From contig NZ_WXUB01000001.1 in assembly GCF_011799805.1 (NCBI RefSeq), forward strand, positions 1,550,001 to 1,614,000: a stretch of 64,000 nucleotides of DNA, written 5' to 3'. Shown here piece after piece: positions 1 to 9,489 of this stretch. Within the stretch, counting starts at the first letter, position 1; each line of letters begins with the position of its first letter. Source of the stretch: Maribellus sediminis. GTDB lineage: Bacteria > Bacteroidota > Bacteroidia > Bacteroidales > Prolixibacteraceae. Under the pieces are notes generated by a model. It made no database searches. It was not told where the DNA came from and was given only the letters and a program-made list of their open reading frames with translations. Made by a program: the position numbers and the translations under genes.

Positions 1-72
1 TCCTGTCTTTCTACAAAGTTTTGCATTGGGGATAATCAGTTGTTCAGCGACTTCAAAGTTTAAACAAATAAA

Positions 73-80
73 TATATTTG
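73..80 (+). promoter_or_regulatory. Candidate -7 promoter box for the hybrid sensor gene
   Basis: TATATTTG matches the Bacteroidota -7 consensus TAnnTTTG and lies about 55 nt before the start codon at 135. No clear -33 TTG sits at the usual 17-23 nt spacing, so this rests on one element. The first 131 bases otherwise show no gene. Confidence 0.45.
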
Positions 81-134
81 TTTCGGGTGTCAGTTAATGA
101 GGTAGTCGCTTTTTAAATCAAACGGATCAAGGTG

Positions 135-3100
135 ATGAGGAGCAGTATAAAGTGGATCTTCCCATTTCTTTTACTTCTGAACAACTTCGCGGGATTTTCC
201 AATTCAGGGAGATTAACTTTTATACATTATACGAACGAAGACGGTTTGCCATCGTCGTACATAAAAAGTATTTGTCAGGACCAGTATGGATTTATCTGGG
301 CGGCCACCCGAAGCTCGGTTTGTCGGTTCGACGGACGTAATTTTAAAACCTTCCAGGCGGTTGATAAAAACGGAAATGCCTTCGACATCTGGAGTAAACA
401 AATTTTCCTGCTGCACGATTCCGTGCTGATTGCACAAACTACCACGAACGATTATTATTCCTTTAATTTCGAACTCGAACGTTTCGAGTTGAATCAGATG
501 TTGGCGCAGTTGGATACTGTATTAAACGTTGTTCCTTCACAAAACGGATTATGGATCTTTGGCAATTCAGAAGTGAAATTTCTCGATTCCCGGAAGAATA
601 GCTTAAAGCCATTCAGCGATGAACTCCCGTTTGCAAGGTTGTCTCAAAACGCCTCGGTTATTAATGTAAGGGAAAAGAACGATATGCTGGTGGCATTTAC
701 TTCGCAACGTAATTTATATGTATTCGACCTAAAGCAGAAACAACAGCGCGAAATTCATGTGCCCGACGGTTTACAAAGCACTGCACTCGAACACTTTTAC
801 CTCGATAACAGCAATAATTTGTGGATGGGAACCACCGGAAACGGTTTGTTTCGAATTAACCTGTTGAACGGAAATGTACAACGATTCACAGCCCAGCAAA
901 CAGGTAAGTTCAGGCTTTTACATAACCTGGTACATACCATTGCCGAGGATCAAATGAACAGGGTTTGGATAGGTACAGAAGACGGTTTATGTGTTTGGTC
1001 GCCATATACCGAATCGTTCGAATATTACCAGTACGACATCAATAATCCCGAAGGATTGAATACCAATCCAATTTATAATGTATTTTCCGACCGGCAGGGG
1101 AATATGTGGCTGGGAACCTATTTCGGAGGTATAAATCTATGGAGTAATTCCAGTAACTTCTTTAGAGTTTGGCAGACCGGGACCAGTGAAAATCATATTA
1201 GCGGAAGTGCCGTAAGCTGTATCACAGAAAACCGGAACGGAAATATCTGGATTGGGATGGAGGACATGGGCATCAACCGGATTGACGGGGAAAGCGGGCA
1301 AATTACAAAGGTGATTAACGAAAGCAACGGTTTGTCGTTTAATAACGTACACGATTTGTTGTTTGAAACGCCCGATAAATTATGGATTGCAACCTATACC
1401 GGTGGCATAAACATTTATAACCTCAAAACAAATTCGTTTGAATACATCAATACCGAAAATCATCCGGATTTGCCTACAAACGATATTTACAACCTGCTGC
1501 AGGTTGGCGACTCCATATTTATAGCCAGTACGGGTGGAGTTGTGATTTACAATCTGAAAAGTAATCGCATCACACGAATTAACGAACCTGAACTGGCATC
1601 CATGCCTGTTATGTATATGTTCGAGGGTGCCAATAAAATCTGGTTTTCATCGTATTTAGGAACCTTCTTTTACGATAAGAAACAAAACAAATTCGGGCTG
1701 TTTAACAAGTTTCTTCACCTGAAGAATATCAATTTCGTTAAAACAGACTCTAAAAACCGGGTTTGGGCTGGCGATTGTTTACAAGGTTTATGGGCTTACG
1801 ATTATGCCACTGATTCGCTTTTCCATTACAACGAACAGAATGGTTTCCCGTTCTCATGGATATTTAGTCTCGAAGAAGGAAATGACGGCAGCCTTTGGGC
1901 AAGTGGTGATAAAGGATTGGTGCATTTCAATCCGGAAACCGGGGAACAGGTTTGGTATAACCGCGAGTCGGGGCTTTCGTTTGAGCAGTTCAACTACCGG
2001 GCGTCGTATAAGGATCATGCCGGGAATATTTATTTCGGAGGAAATAACGGTCTTGTTTCATTTAACGAAAACAACCATTATGACGAAAACAAGGCACTCG
2101 ACGTTGTATTCACAGGTATGCAGCTGTTTAATCAGCCGCTTATTCCCGGAACTAATTCGGCGCTCAGAAAATCGCTTAATGTTGATCCCGAGGTTAATTT
2201 TAAATACAAGGAAAATGTTTTCACGATAGAATATTCCGGGCTGTATTTTCAAAATCGAGGGAATTGCCAGTACGCCTATTACCTCAAAAATTTCGAAGAG
2301 AGCTGGAACTATGTCGGGAACCGCGATTTTGCCACCTATACGAACCTTAGTCCGGGAGAGTACTACTTTCATGTAAAAGCTTCGATCGATAATACGCAGT
2401 GGGGCGATGAATTTAAAACTGTTAAGATCGTTATCGAACCGCCTTTCTGGCTTTCAAACTGGGGATTTCTGATTTATACCCTTGTTTTTATCCTGTTGCT
2501 GTTTACCTTTTTTATGGTAACAACACGTATTCAAAAGTCGAAAGCTATGGCCGAAATGGAACGCCGTGAAAAAGAATACATCAGCCAGATCAATAACTTC
2601 AAACTCGAATTTTTTACCAATATTTCGCACGAATTACGCACACCGTTGACTTTAATTCTGGGACCTATTACACGAATTATCCAGGAAGAAAAGCTGACAC
2701 CGGCTTTGAGCAAGAAAATGAAAGGCATTAAAAACAATACCCAGCGTTTGTTAAGCCTGATTAACCAGTTACTCGAATTCCGCAAAATTGAAAGCGGGAA
2801 GGAAAAACTGCAGGTAAGCCACCAGAACCTGATTGCCTTCCTCGAAAATGTTGAAGAATCGTTTGCAGAATCGGCTGGAATGAAGGGTGTACAACTGCAT
2901 TTCGAGAAAAACAATATGGATGAATCAATCTGGCTCGACTGCCGAAAATACGAGTATATTTTCGTGAATTTACTCTCAAATGCGCTAAAATTCACTCCCA
3001 AAGGAGGTTCGGTGAAAGTAAGGGCTGAACTTATAAATGATGTTGCAAACAATAAAAAAATATTCCAAACAAGTATTTCGGATACGGGGATAGGAATTGA

Positions 3101-4160
3101 ATCATACAAACTCAACAGGATATTCGATCGCTTTTACAGTGCCGATACTTCAGAGACAAGTGTTAACACAGGATCGGGCATTGGTCTGGCTTTTGTAAAA
3201 AGCCTGGTTAAACTGCACAAAGGAACAATAACAGCAGAAAGTAAAATCGGAAAAGGTTCGGTTTTCACGGTTCGTATTCCGGTTGAGCGTGCTGACTACA
3301 AGGATAAAGAGATTGTATTGGGCGAAGGGCAATACCTGCCGCATCTCGATGCAATGGAGAATGTTCGTTTATACCCGGCAGTGAATCACGAGCAGGAGAG
3401 CCTGAGTAAGCAACCGCTTATTCTGGTGATAGATGACAACCGTGAATTACTCGATTTCATTTCGGAAACACTTTCGGAAGAGTTTAAAGTGCTTACTGCC
3501 ATTGATGGAAACGAGGCCCTCGAAATATTGGAGAAAAATGTGCCAGATCTCATCATCAGCGATGTTATGATGCCGGGGATCGACGGATTTGAACTGGCCC
3601 GGAAATTAAAAACCGATATAAATACTTCACATATTCCAATTGTCCTGCTTACTGCAAAAAGTGGTCAGGAAAATGAATACGAGGGATTGCAAACCGGTGC
3701 CGACTACTACATTGAGAAACCATTCTTGCCGCATATGTTGCAGCAACAGGTACAGAATGTGCTTCACACCCGAAAGAACCTGATCAAGCGCTTTAAAACC
3801 GATACAAATATTCTTCCCACGGACATGGCGTCTTCGGAATCAGATAAAATTCTGATTGAAAAGATAACACATCTCATCCTGGAAAATATCGATTACAACG
3901 AGTTGGATGTTTCCTTCCTGGTTCAGGAGGCGGGAATAAGCAGGTCGTTGTTACATACCAAGTTAAAAAAACTCACCGGTTGTTCGGCCACCGAATTTAT
4001 CCGTTCCATTCGTTTAAAAGAAGCGGTGAAACTGATTGCCGACGGTAAGTGTAACATTTCGGAGGCGGCCTTCCAAACCGGCTTCTCCAGCCCGGCTTAT
4101 TTTAGCCGTAGATTCAAAGAATATTTTGGAGTTTCCCCTAAAGATTATTTCAATCAATAA
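135..4160 (+). CDS. Hybrid two-component sensor/AraC-type regulator (HTCS) of the PUL
   Basis: A one-protein two-component system that senses a released oligosaccharide in the periplasm and activates the adjacent susC-type operon. The N-terminus has a hydrophobic signal segment, then about 650 residues of beta-propeller repeats (Reg_prop type, recurrent 'WIGT.DGL' and 'N.WLGT' motifs). A Y_Y_Y-type domain follows at about 690-770, a membrane helix at about 777-800, HisKA with the phospho-His in 'ISHELRTP' (about 832), HATPase ('GSGIGLAFVKSL'), a receiver domain with the acceptor Asp in 'ISDVMMPG' (about 1143), and a C-terminal AraC HTH ending 'FGVSPKDYF'. The length (1341 aa) is normal for Bacteroides HTCS proteins. 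A GTG at 132 directly precedes the ATG at 135; I chose the ATG. It is transcribed toward the PUL and is separated from susC by a 513-nt regulatory gap. Confidence 0.95.
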   Translation: MRSSIKWIFPFLLLLNNFAGFSNSGRLTFIHYTNEDGLPSSYIKSICQDQYGFIWAATRSSVCRFDGRNFKTFQAVDKNGNAFDIWSKQIFLLHDSVLIAQTTTNDYYSFNFELERFELNQMLAQLDTVLNVVPSQNGLWIFGNSEVKFLDSRKNSLKPFSDELPFARLSQNASVINVREKNDMLVAFTSQRNLYVFDLKQKQQREIHVPDGLQSTALEHFYLDNSNNLWMGTTGNGLFRINLLNGNVQRFTAQQTGKFRLLHNLVHTIAEDQMNRVWIGTEDGLCVWSPYTESFEYYQYDINNPEGLNTNPIYNVFSDRQGNMWLGTYFGGINLWSNSSNFFRVWQTGTSENHISGSAVSCITENRNGNIWIGMEDMGINRIDGESGQITKVINESNGLSFNNVHDLLFETPDKLWIATYTGGINIYNLKTNSFEYINTENHPDLPTNDIYNLLQVGDSIFIASTGGVVIYNLKSNRITRINEPELASMPVMYMFEGANKIWFSSYLGTFFYDKKQNKFGLFNKFLHLKNINFVKTDSKNRVWAGDCLQGLWAYDYATDSLFHYNEQNGFPFSWIFSLEEGNDGSLWASGDKGLVHFNPETGEQVWYNRESGLSFEQFNYRASYKDHAGNIYFGGNNGLVSFNENNHYDENKALDVVFTGMQLFNQPLIPGTNSALRKSLNVDPEVNFKYKENVFTIEYSGLYFQNRGNCQYAYYLKNFEESWNYVGNRDFATYTNLSPGEYYFHVKASIDNTQWGDEFKTVKIVIEPPFWLSNWGFLIYTLVFILLLFTFFMVTTRIQKSKAMAEMERREKEYISQINNFKLEFFTNISHELRTPLTLILGPITRIIQEEKLTPALSKKMKGIKNNTQRLLSLINQLLEFRKIESGKEKLQVSHQNLIAFLENVEESFAESAGMKGVQLHFEKNNMDESIWLDCRKYEYIFVNLLSNALKFTPKGGSVKVRAELINDVANNKKIFQTSISDTGIGIESYKLNRIFDRFYSADTSETSVNTGSGIGLAFVKSLVKLHKGTITAESKIGKGSVFTVRIPVERADYKDKEIVLGEGQYLPHLDAMENVRLYPAVNHEQESLSKQPLILVIDDNRELLDFISETLSEEFKVLTAIDGNEALEILEKNVPDLIISDVMMPGIDGFELARKLKTDINTSHIPIVLLTAKSGQENEYEGLQTGADYYIEKPFLPHMLQQQVQNVLHTRKNLIKRFKTDTNILPTDMASSESDKILIEKITHLILENIDYNELDVSFLVQEAGISRSLLHTKLKKLTGCSATEFIRSIRLKEAVKLIADGKCNISEAAFQTGFSSPAYFSRRFKEYFGVSPKDYFNQ

Positions 4161-4291
4161 TCTCGTGCAATTCACTTTTAACACCACTAAATAACTTTTC
4201 AAATTAGTGCCTCCCTTTTGCCGCATTTCTGACGAGTAAGAAATGGGTTTATTCTGACATATTTCTTAAGATATTGATACCCAGCAAGCAC

Positions 4292-4324
4292 TTTGACATT
4301 CGTATAAGTTTTTTGGACATCCGT
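4292..4324 (+). promoter_or_regulatory. Candidate HTCS operator: direct repeat phased by 21 bp
   Basis: TTTGACATTCGT (4292-4303) recurs as TTGGACATCCGT (4313-4324), identical at 10 of 12 positions and offset by exactly 21 bp, about two helical turns. AraC-type DNA-binding domains commonly use direct repeats with this phasing, and this site lies between the HTCS gene and susC. The assignment is an inference. The rest of the 4161-4673 gap holds a 14-bp palindrome (4455-4468), a short inverted repeat (CTGTCA 4612-4617, TGACAG 4638-4643) and no convincing gene. Confidence 0.45.
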
Positions 4325-4454
4325 TATCGTCGGTTTCATCAAATTAGAATTACTTGCTCAGGACAATATCAGCTGCGAAACTGATTGCGCTTATGAAATG
4401 GGTTCCGATTGTTCGGGACGAATTGTATGGGATGCTATTGAAAATAAACAATGT

Positions 4455-4468
4455 TGATCATATGATCA
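4455..4468. repeat. 14-bp perfect palindrome in the susC upstream region
   Basis: TGATCATATGATCA reads the same on both strands. It lies about 205 bp upstream of the susC start and could be a dimeric repressor site or be incidental in AT-rich DNA. Confidence 0.4.
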
Positions 4469-4673
4469 TGAAAAAATTAACCTGACAAAATTTAATGCAT
4501 ATGAAAAAAACGTAACAGAAACTAACACTTCCAAATCTCCACAAAAGTTTTATAGAGGGTAACTCAACTACCCTGGTTTATAACCTGAGATTTAAAATTG
4601 AAATTCTTCAGCTGTCAAAAAAAAAGCCTATTAAAACTGACAGTAACAATTACTAAATTAAAAACGATGTGAA

Positions 4674-7600
4674 ATGAAATCTATTCAATCAAGAAAAACA
4701 CGAATGTTCTGCTATGTCTTGTTTCTCCTGATCGTTCCGTTCACAGTTTTCGGTCAAAACAAGCGTATTACCGGAACTGTTTACGACGAACAGGGAGTTT
4801 CTTTGCCTGGCGTTACGGTTATGGTTGTGGGTACAACAACAGGTACAACCACCGACATTGATGGTAAATATTCGATCAGTGTAAATTCCGGGGGCGCTTT
4901 ACAGTTCTCATACATTGGCTTTACCACCCAGGAAGTAGAGGTGGGTAGCCAAACAGCAATCGATGTAACAATGAAAGTTGCAACCATTGGTATTGATGAG
5001 GTTGTTGCCATTGGTTATGGTACTCAGCGTAAAGGCGATGTTACCAGTGCGATTTCTAGTGTAAAAGCCGAAGATTTTAGTGTTGGTAAAATCAACGATG
5101 CAGCCGACCTGGTGAAAGGTAAAATAGCCGGTTTAAGCATTACCAAATCTTCGGGCGACCCGAATGCCACTTCAAGCATCATGCTGCGCGGTATCACTAC
5201 CATCATGGGTAGTGTTCAGCCACTGGTACTGGTTGACGGTATCGAAGGTTCGTTAACTACTGTTGCTCCCGAAAACATTGAATCTATCGATGTACTGAAA
5301 GACGCATCGGCAGCTGCTATTTATGGTACTCGTGGTGCAAACGGCGTAATTCTTATCACCACTAAATCCGGACAGCGCGGTTCGTATTCAAATGCTACTT
5401 ATTCAAGTTATGCTTCTTTGTCGGAATGGTATAAAACTGCCGAATTCATGGACACACATGATGTGATTTACGGCCTTACCAATTTTGATTACGAAGGTTA
5501 CGATACCGACTGGTTGGCGGCTGTAACACGCGAAGCCGGTTACACGCAAAACCATTCTTTAAGCTTCGAAGGAGGTACCCAAAAATCTTCTTATTCGGCC
5601 AACGTAACTTATGCCGACGAAGAAGGAATTATGCGTAAAAGTGACCGAAACAACCTGAAAGCTCAGCTCGATTTTAGTCAGTACGCAATGAACGATATTA
5701 TAAAGTTGAACCTGAATGTGTTGTATTCAACAAACAGCAATACCAATAATAGCAACAGCTATGTTTATCGTCAGGCTTTAATTCACAATCCTTCGTCGCC
5801 TGTATATCACGAAGACGGAGCTTACTACGAAGAATTTAACCGTTTTCAGTATTATAATCCACGCGAAATTCAGGACGAACATATTGGAGACAGCCGTTCG
5901 AAATATGCCCGTGTAATCGGTAATGTTACCATTGAACCGGTTAAAGGATGGCAAACCAATGTGATGTTATCGCGGAAAGAGATCAGCACGACTTCGCAAA
6001 ACTACTACACCAGTAAATATTATTCGCAAAGTACGGTTGATCCTGAAGATCAGTATCGCACAATTCCAAAGGTTAGAGGTAGCGCTTCAAAAGGATCGAG
6101 CAATACTAAAAGCGATAACCTGGAGTTGACTTCGAAATATGACCTTAAAATTGAAAAAAGCAGGATGACTGCCTTAGTAGGTTACAGCTACCTGTATAAT
6201 GTATATGATACTTACAGTGCCGGAAACTCGGAGTTTCCTTCAGAATCGTACTTATACAACAACCTGGCGCAAGGCTTGTACCTTACCGATGAGGACCATA
6301 CTGCATATATGAGTTCGTATAAAAACGATAATAAGCTGATCGGTTTCTTTGGCCGCGCTACTTACGGTTACGATAACCGTTTCAATGCCATGGTGAGTGT
6401 ACGTCGCGAAGGATCGTCGAAATTTGGTAAAAACTACCAGTGGGGTACTTTTCCCTCGGTTTCGCTGGGATGGACCATCAGCAATGAAGAATTTATGAAT
6501 AGCACCACCTGGATCGACAATTTAAAATTGCGCGCAGGTTATGGTGTAACCGGTGTTAGTCCGAATGATCCTTATATGTCGTTAACAACTTTCGATTACG
6601 ATGCATATGGAAAACACCTGAGTATGGACGGAAAATGGGCACCATCGTTAAAAGTGGCCCAAAACCCGAATCCCGACCTGAAATGGGAAACAACCGCTGA
6701 GGTGAACGTAGGTCTTGACTGGACCGTATTAAATTCACGATTGAGCGGTGCCATCGATGTTTACTCGAAAAAGACATCTGACCTTTTGTACTGGTACTCC
6801 GTTCCGGTTCCGCCAAACATGTATGGAACCACCATCGCAAACGTTGGTAAAATGGAAAACAAAGGTATCGAGCTCATGATTTCAGGAACGCCTGTTCAAA
6901 AAGGTGATTTTGAATGGAAATCAACTTTAACCTTGTCGCATAACGCAAACAAACTGATCAGCTTGTCAAACGATCTGTACGAAACCGACAACTTTATGGA
7001 AGTTGGTGGAGTTAGCGACCCGATCTCTGTTCCTACTCATGCTATGGAAGTTGGTCACCGTCTGGGTGATTTCTGGGGATTGAAATCGAGAGGTGTAAGC
7101 AAAGACGGCTTTGTATGGGTTGAAGTGTACGACGATGCAACAGAAACATGGTCGTATAAAGAATTCGACACCAGCTACAACCTCGAACCTAACCGTCAGC
7201 GTTTAGGAAGCGGACTTCCACAGGTGTATGCCGGATGGAACAACACTTTCCGTTATAAAAACTTTGATCTTAGCCTGATGTTTACCGGCCAGTTTGGCTA
7301 TAAAATATTAAATGTTCAGCGTAGTTTCTACGAGAACAACTCAATTGCCTACAACCGCCTGAAAACTGCCGGCGATCTGCTTCCGGCTATCGATGCAACG
7401 GGTGCTCCGGTGATGGACGAAACTACCGGAGAGCAAGTGATGGTGCGTTTATCAGGTTCGATGCCACAGGGAGTTTGGAGCGATCATATTGAAAATGGCG
7501 ATTTTGTGAAATTAACAAACGCTACATTAGGGTATACCGTGCCAATTGGAGGTAATCTTGAGAAATACATTAAAAATATGCGCTTCTATGTAAGCGGACA

Positions 7601-7736
7601 GAACCTCTTCTGTATAACCGGCTACTCGGGTCTGGATCCTGAAGTATCAAATTACTTCCTGGCACCGGGTATCGACGACCGTGATAAGTATCCAACTGTT
7701 CGTTCTTACACATTTGGACTTTCTGTTAACTTTTAA
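4674..7736 (+). CDS. SusC/RagA-family TonB-dependent outer-membrane receptor
   Basis: The outer-membrane barrel that imports oligosaccharides with TonB energy, paired with the SusD-type lipoprotein 11 nt downstream. A signal peptide ends near 'FTVFGQ' (residue about 27). A carboxypeptidase-regulatory-like domain follows at about 31-110 ('ITGTVYDEQGVSLPGVTV'), then the plug domain with the SusC hallmarks 'VVAIGYGTQRKGDVTSAIS' and 'AAAIYGTRGANGVILITTK' (about 112-230), then the barrel to the C-terminal 'YTFGLSVNF'. The length (1020 aa) is typical. The long upstream gap carries the likely HTCS operator. Its ligand cannot be read from sequence; neighbouring enzymes suggest an arabinose-rich glycan or glycopeptide. 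Confidence 0.96.
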   Translation: MKSIQSRKTRMFCYVLFLLIVPFTVFGQNKRITGTVYDEQGVSLPGVTVMVVGTTTGTTTDIDGKYSISVNSGGALQFSYIGFTTQEVEVGSQTAIDVTMKVATIGIDEVVAIGYGTQRKGDVTSAISSVKAEDFSVGKINDAADLVKGKIAGLSITKSSGDPNATSSIMLRGITTIMGSVQPLVLVDGIEGSLTTVAPENIESIDVLKDASAAAIYGTRGANGVILITTKSGQRGSYSNATYSSYASLSEWYKTAEFMDTHDVIYGLTNFDYEGYDTDWLAAVTREAGYTQNHSLSFEGGTQKSSYSANVTYADEEGIMRKSDRNNLKAQLDFSQYAMNDIIKLNLNVLYSTNSNTNNSNSYVYRQALIHNPSSPVYHEDGAYYEEFNRFQYYNPREIQDEHIGDSRSKYARVIGNVTIEPVKGWQTNVMLSRKEISTTSQNYYTSKYYSQSTVDPEDQYRTIPKVRGSASKGSSNTKSDNLELTSKYDLKIEKSRMTALVGYSYLYNVYDTYSAGNSEFPSESYLYNNLAQGLYLTDEDHTAYMSSYKNDNKLIGFFGRATYGYDNRFNAMVSVRREGSSKFGKNYQWGTFPSVSLGWTISNEEFMNSTTWIDNLKLRAGYGVTGVSPNDPYMSLTTFDYDAYGKHLSMDGKWAPSLKVAQNPNPDLKWETTAEVNVGLDWTVLNSRLSGAIDVYSKKTSDLLYWYSVPVPPNMYGTTIANVGKMENKGIELMISGTPVQKGDFEWKSTLTLSHNANKLISLSNDLYETDNFMEVGGVSDPISVPTHAMEVGHRLGDFWGLKSRGVSKDGFVWVEVYDDATETWSYKEFDTSYNLEPNRQRLGSGLPQVYAGWNNTFRYKNFDLSLMFTGQFGYKILNVQRSFYENNSIAYNRLKTAGDLLPAIDATGAPVMDETTGEQVMVRLSGSMPQGVWSDHIENGDFVKLTNATLGYTVPIGGNLEKYIKNMRFYVSGQNLFCITGYSGLDPEVSNYFLAPGIDDRDKYPTVRSYTFGLSVNF

Positions 7737-7747
7737 AATTTGAGGAT

Positions 7748-9451
7748 ATGAAATTCATTAAAAACTCTATACTAAGTCTTGCAGTAACAACCCTGTTGTT
7801 ATTCGCAGCATGTACCGATTTGGAGGAAACAGTTTACTCCGGCCTCACCGATGAAACCATCGATGTAAACGACCCTGAAATCCTGGGCTACATGATGGGT
7901 GAGGTTTATGCACAATTCCGTTTTCTGTATTGGGGATGGAACGGTTATTTCGATGTGAACGAAGAGTGTACCGATACTTACATGACACCAAAACGTCTTG
8001 GAATTGGTTGGGGCGACTTGTATATCCCAATGCACAAGCACCAATGGAACTCAACCCAGGGGCATATCGATCCATTATGGTATTACGCTTATGTAGGAAT
8101 CGGTTATGCCAATAAATGTCTGGATGTATTGCCGGAAACCGGGCCGGAACAGGCACAGATGCGATTTATGCGAGCGCTTAATTACTATGTACTGGTCGAT
8201 GCTTTCCGTAATGTTCCTCTGGAAACTACTCAGGAACTGGAAGCCGGTTACCTGCCGGAGCAAAAGTCGGCACAGGAAGTTTTTGATTTCTGTGTAACTG
8301 AAATGAATGCCATTAAAGATGAACTCGGAACCGATAAGGTGTTTGGTTATCCGAACCGTTTTGCTGCCGACATGATACTGGCAAAATTATACCTGAATTA
8401 CAATGCTTATTTCAGAACCAGCGACGACAGCTATTACGAGAAAGCACTGGCCGAGGTTGATGATATTCTTACAAACGGTGGATACGCTTTGGCTCCGAAT
8501 TACCTTGATAATTTCAGAGTTAGCATTTCTTCTTCACCTGAAGTAATTTTTGCCCTTCCACTGGATAAAACCAATGCCAGACATAATTATTTGGTAAATA
8601 AATGTCTGGTGGGTGCAGGCGCTGCTGCATATGGTTACAACGGATCGCCATGGAACGGAAGTTGTGCTGTGCCTCAGTTTATCGAAAGTTACCAGGAAGG
8701 CGACCAGCGTTTAACTGATACATGGACAGGTGGTGTTCAACGTTTTGCAACTGAAGATGCCAATGGAAATGTGATTCCTCAATCGGGCGACCCAATTCCT
8801 TTCAGCACCGACGACTGGGCCGGCGAAGGTTACCTGAATTATTCATTGCGTGTTCACTCTATCGATAATCCGGGTGCATATCAGCAGGAAGGTTATCGTT
8901 TTGTGAAAAGCGAAATTGAAGCTGGAGACGTGGGTACTTACGGAAACGATGTGGCTTTCTTCCGCCTGGCTGATGCCATGTTTATCAAAGCTGAATGTTT
9001 ATTGCGTTTGGGACAGGATGAGCAAACTGCTGCCGATCTTATCAGCGAAGTTCGTGCCCGTTCTTTCGAATCGGCACAGGCCGCTATTCGTACCGTTGCC
9101 GACCTGAAAGGTGGTAGTGTTTACGATTACGGACACCGCGAATACACCAGCGAAGGATTTGCCAATTTCGACCCGGCTTCATACATCGTTACCAACGAAG
9201 GTGGCGACGACATCATCCTGGGGGGATTGCTCGACGACCTGGCCTGGGAATTTGTTGGCGAACACCATCGCCGTCAGGATCTGATTCGTTTTAAAATGGA
9301 AGACGGAAGAAACGTGTTCAACGGAAAATCGTGGTTCTGTAAAGACGCCACAACCGAAACACACTGGGATGTATATCCAATTCCGCAAGCTGCTATGGAT
9401 GCCAATATTTCGCTTGTTCAGAACGAGGGGTATCAAACTAATTCAAACTAG
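7748..9451 (+). CDS. SusD/RagB-family surface glycan-binding lipoprotein
   Basis: The surface lid of the SusCD transporter. The signal peptide ends in a lipobox with lipidation Cys about 22 ('LLLFAAC'), followed by an acidic stretch (TDLEE) of the kind that directs export to the cell surface in Bacteroidota. The body has the helical TPR-like SusD pattern: 'YYAYVGIGYANKCLDVLPE', 'FMRALNYYVLVDAFRNVPL', 'FAADMILAKLYLNYNAYF', and the C-terminal 'HHRRQDLIRFKMEDGRNVF' segment before 'YPIPQAAMDAN'. 567 aa is a normal size. The gene directly follows susC and is almost certainly co-transcribed with it. Confidence 0.96.
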   Translation: MKFIKNSILSLAVTTLLLFAACTDLEETVYSGLTDETIDVNDPEILGYMMGEVYAQFRFLYWGWNGYFDVNEECTDTYMTPKRLGIGWGDLYIPMHKHQWNSTQGHIDPLWYYAYVGIGYANKCLDVLPETGPEQAQMRFMRALNYYVLVDAFRNVPLETTQELEAGYLPEQKSAQEVFDFCVTEMNAIKDELGTDKVFGYPNRFAADMILAKLYLNYNAYFRTSDDSYYEKALAEVDDILTNGGYALAPNYLDNFRVSISSSPEVIFALPLDKTNARHNYLVNKCLVGAGAAAYGYNGSPWNGSCAVPQFIESYQEGDQRLTDTWTGGVQRFATEDANGNVIPQSGDPIPFSTDDWAGEGYLNYSLRVHSIDNPGAYQQEGYRFVKSEIEAGDVGTYGNDVAFFRLADAMFIKAECLLRLGQDEQTAADLISEVRARSFESAQAAIRTVADLKGGSVYDYGHREYTSEGFANFDPASYIVTNEGGDDIILGGLLDDLAWEFVGEHHRRQDLIRFKMEDGRNVFNGKSWFCKDATTETHWDVYPIPQAAMDANISLVQNEGYQTNSN

Positions 9452-9489
9452 CAGAAGTAGTTTATGCTGAAAATTAAAAATTACGACAA

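Noticed and set aside
2531-3115. 194-codon open frame antisense to the histidine-kinase part of the HTCS gene
   Set aside because: It lies wholly within a well-supported gene, has no recognisable domain, and reflects codon usage of the opposite strand.
4307-4457. Cys-containing open frame in the susC upstream gap
   Set aside because: It has no start codon or ribosome-binding site and overlaps the proposed operator and palindrome; treated as non-coding.
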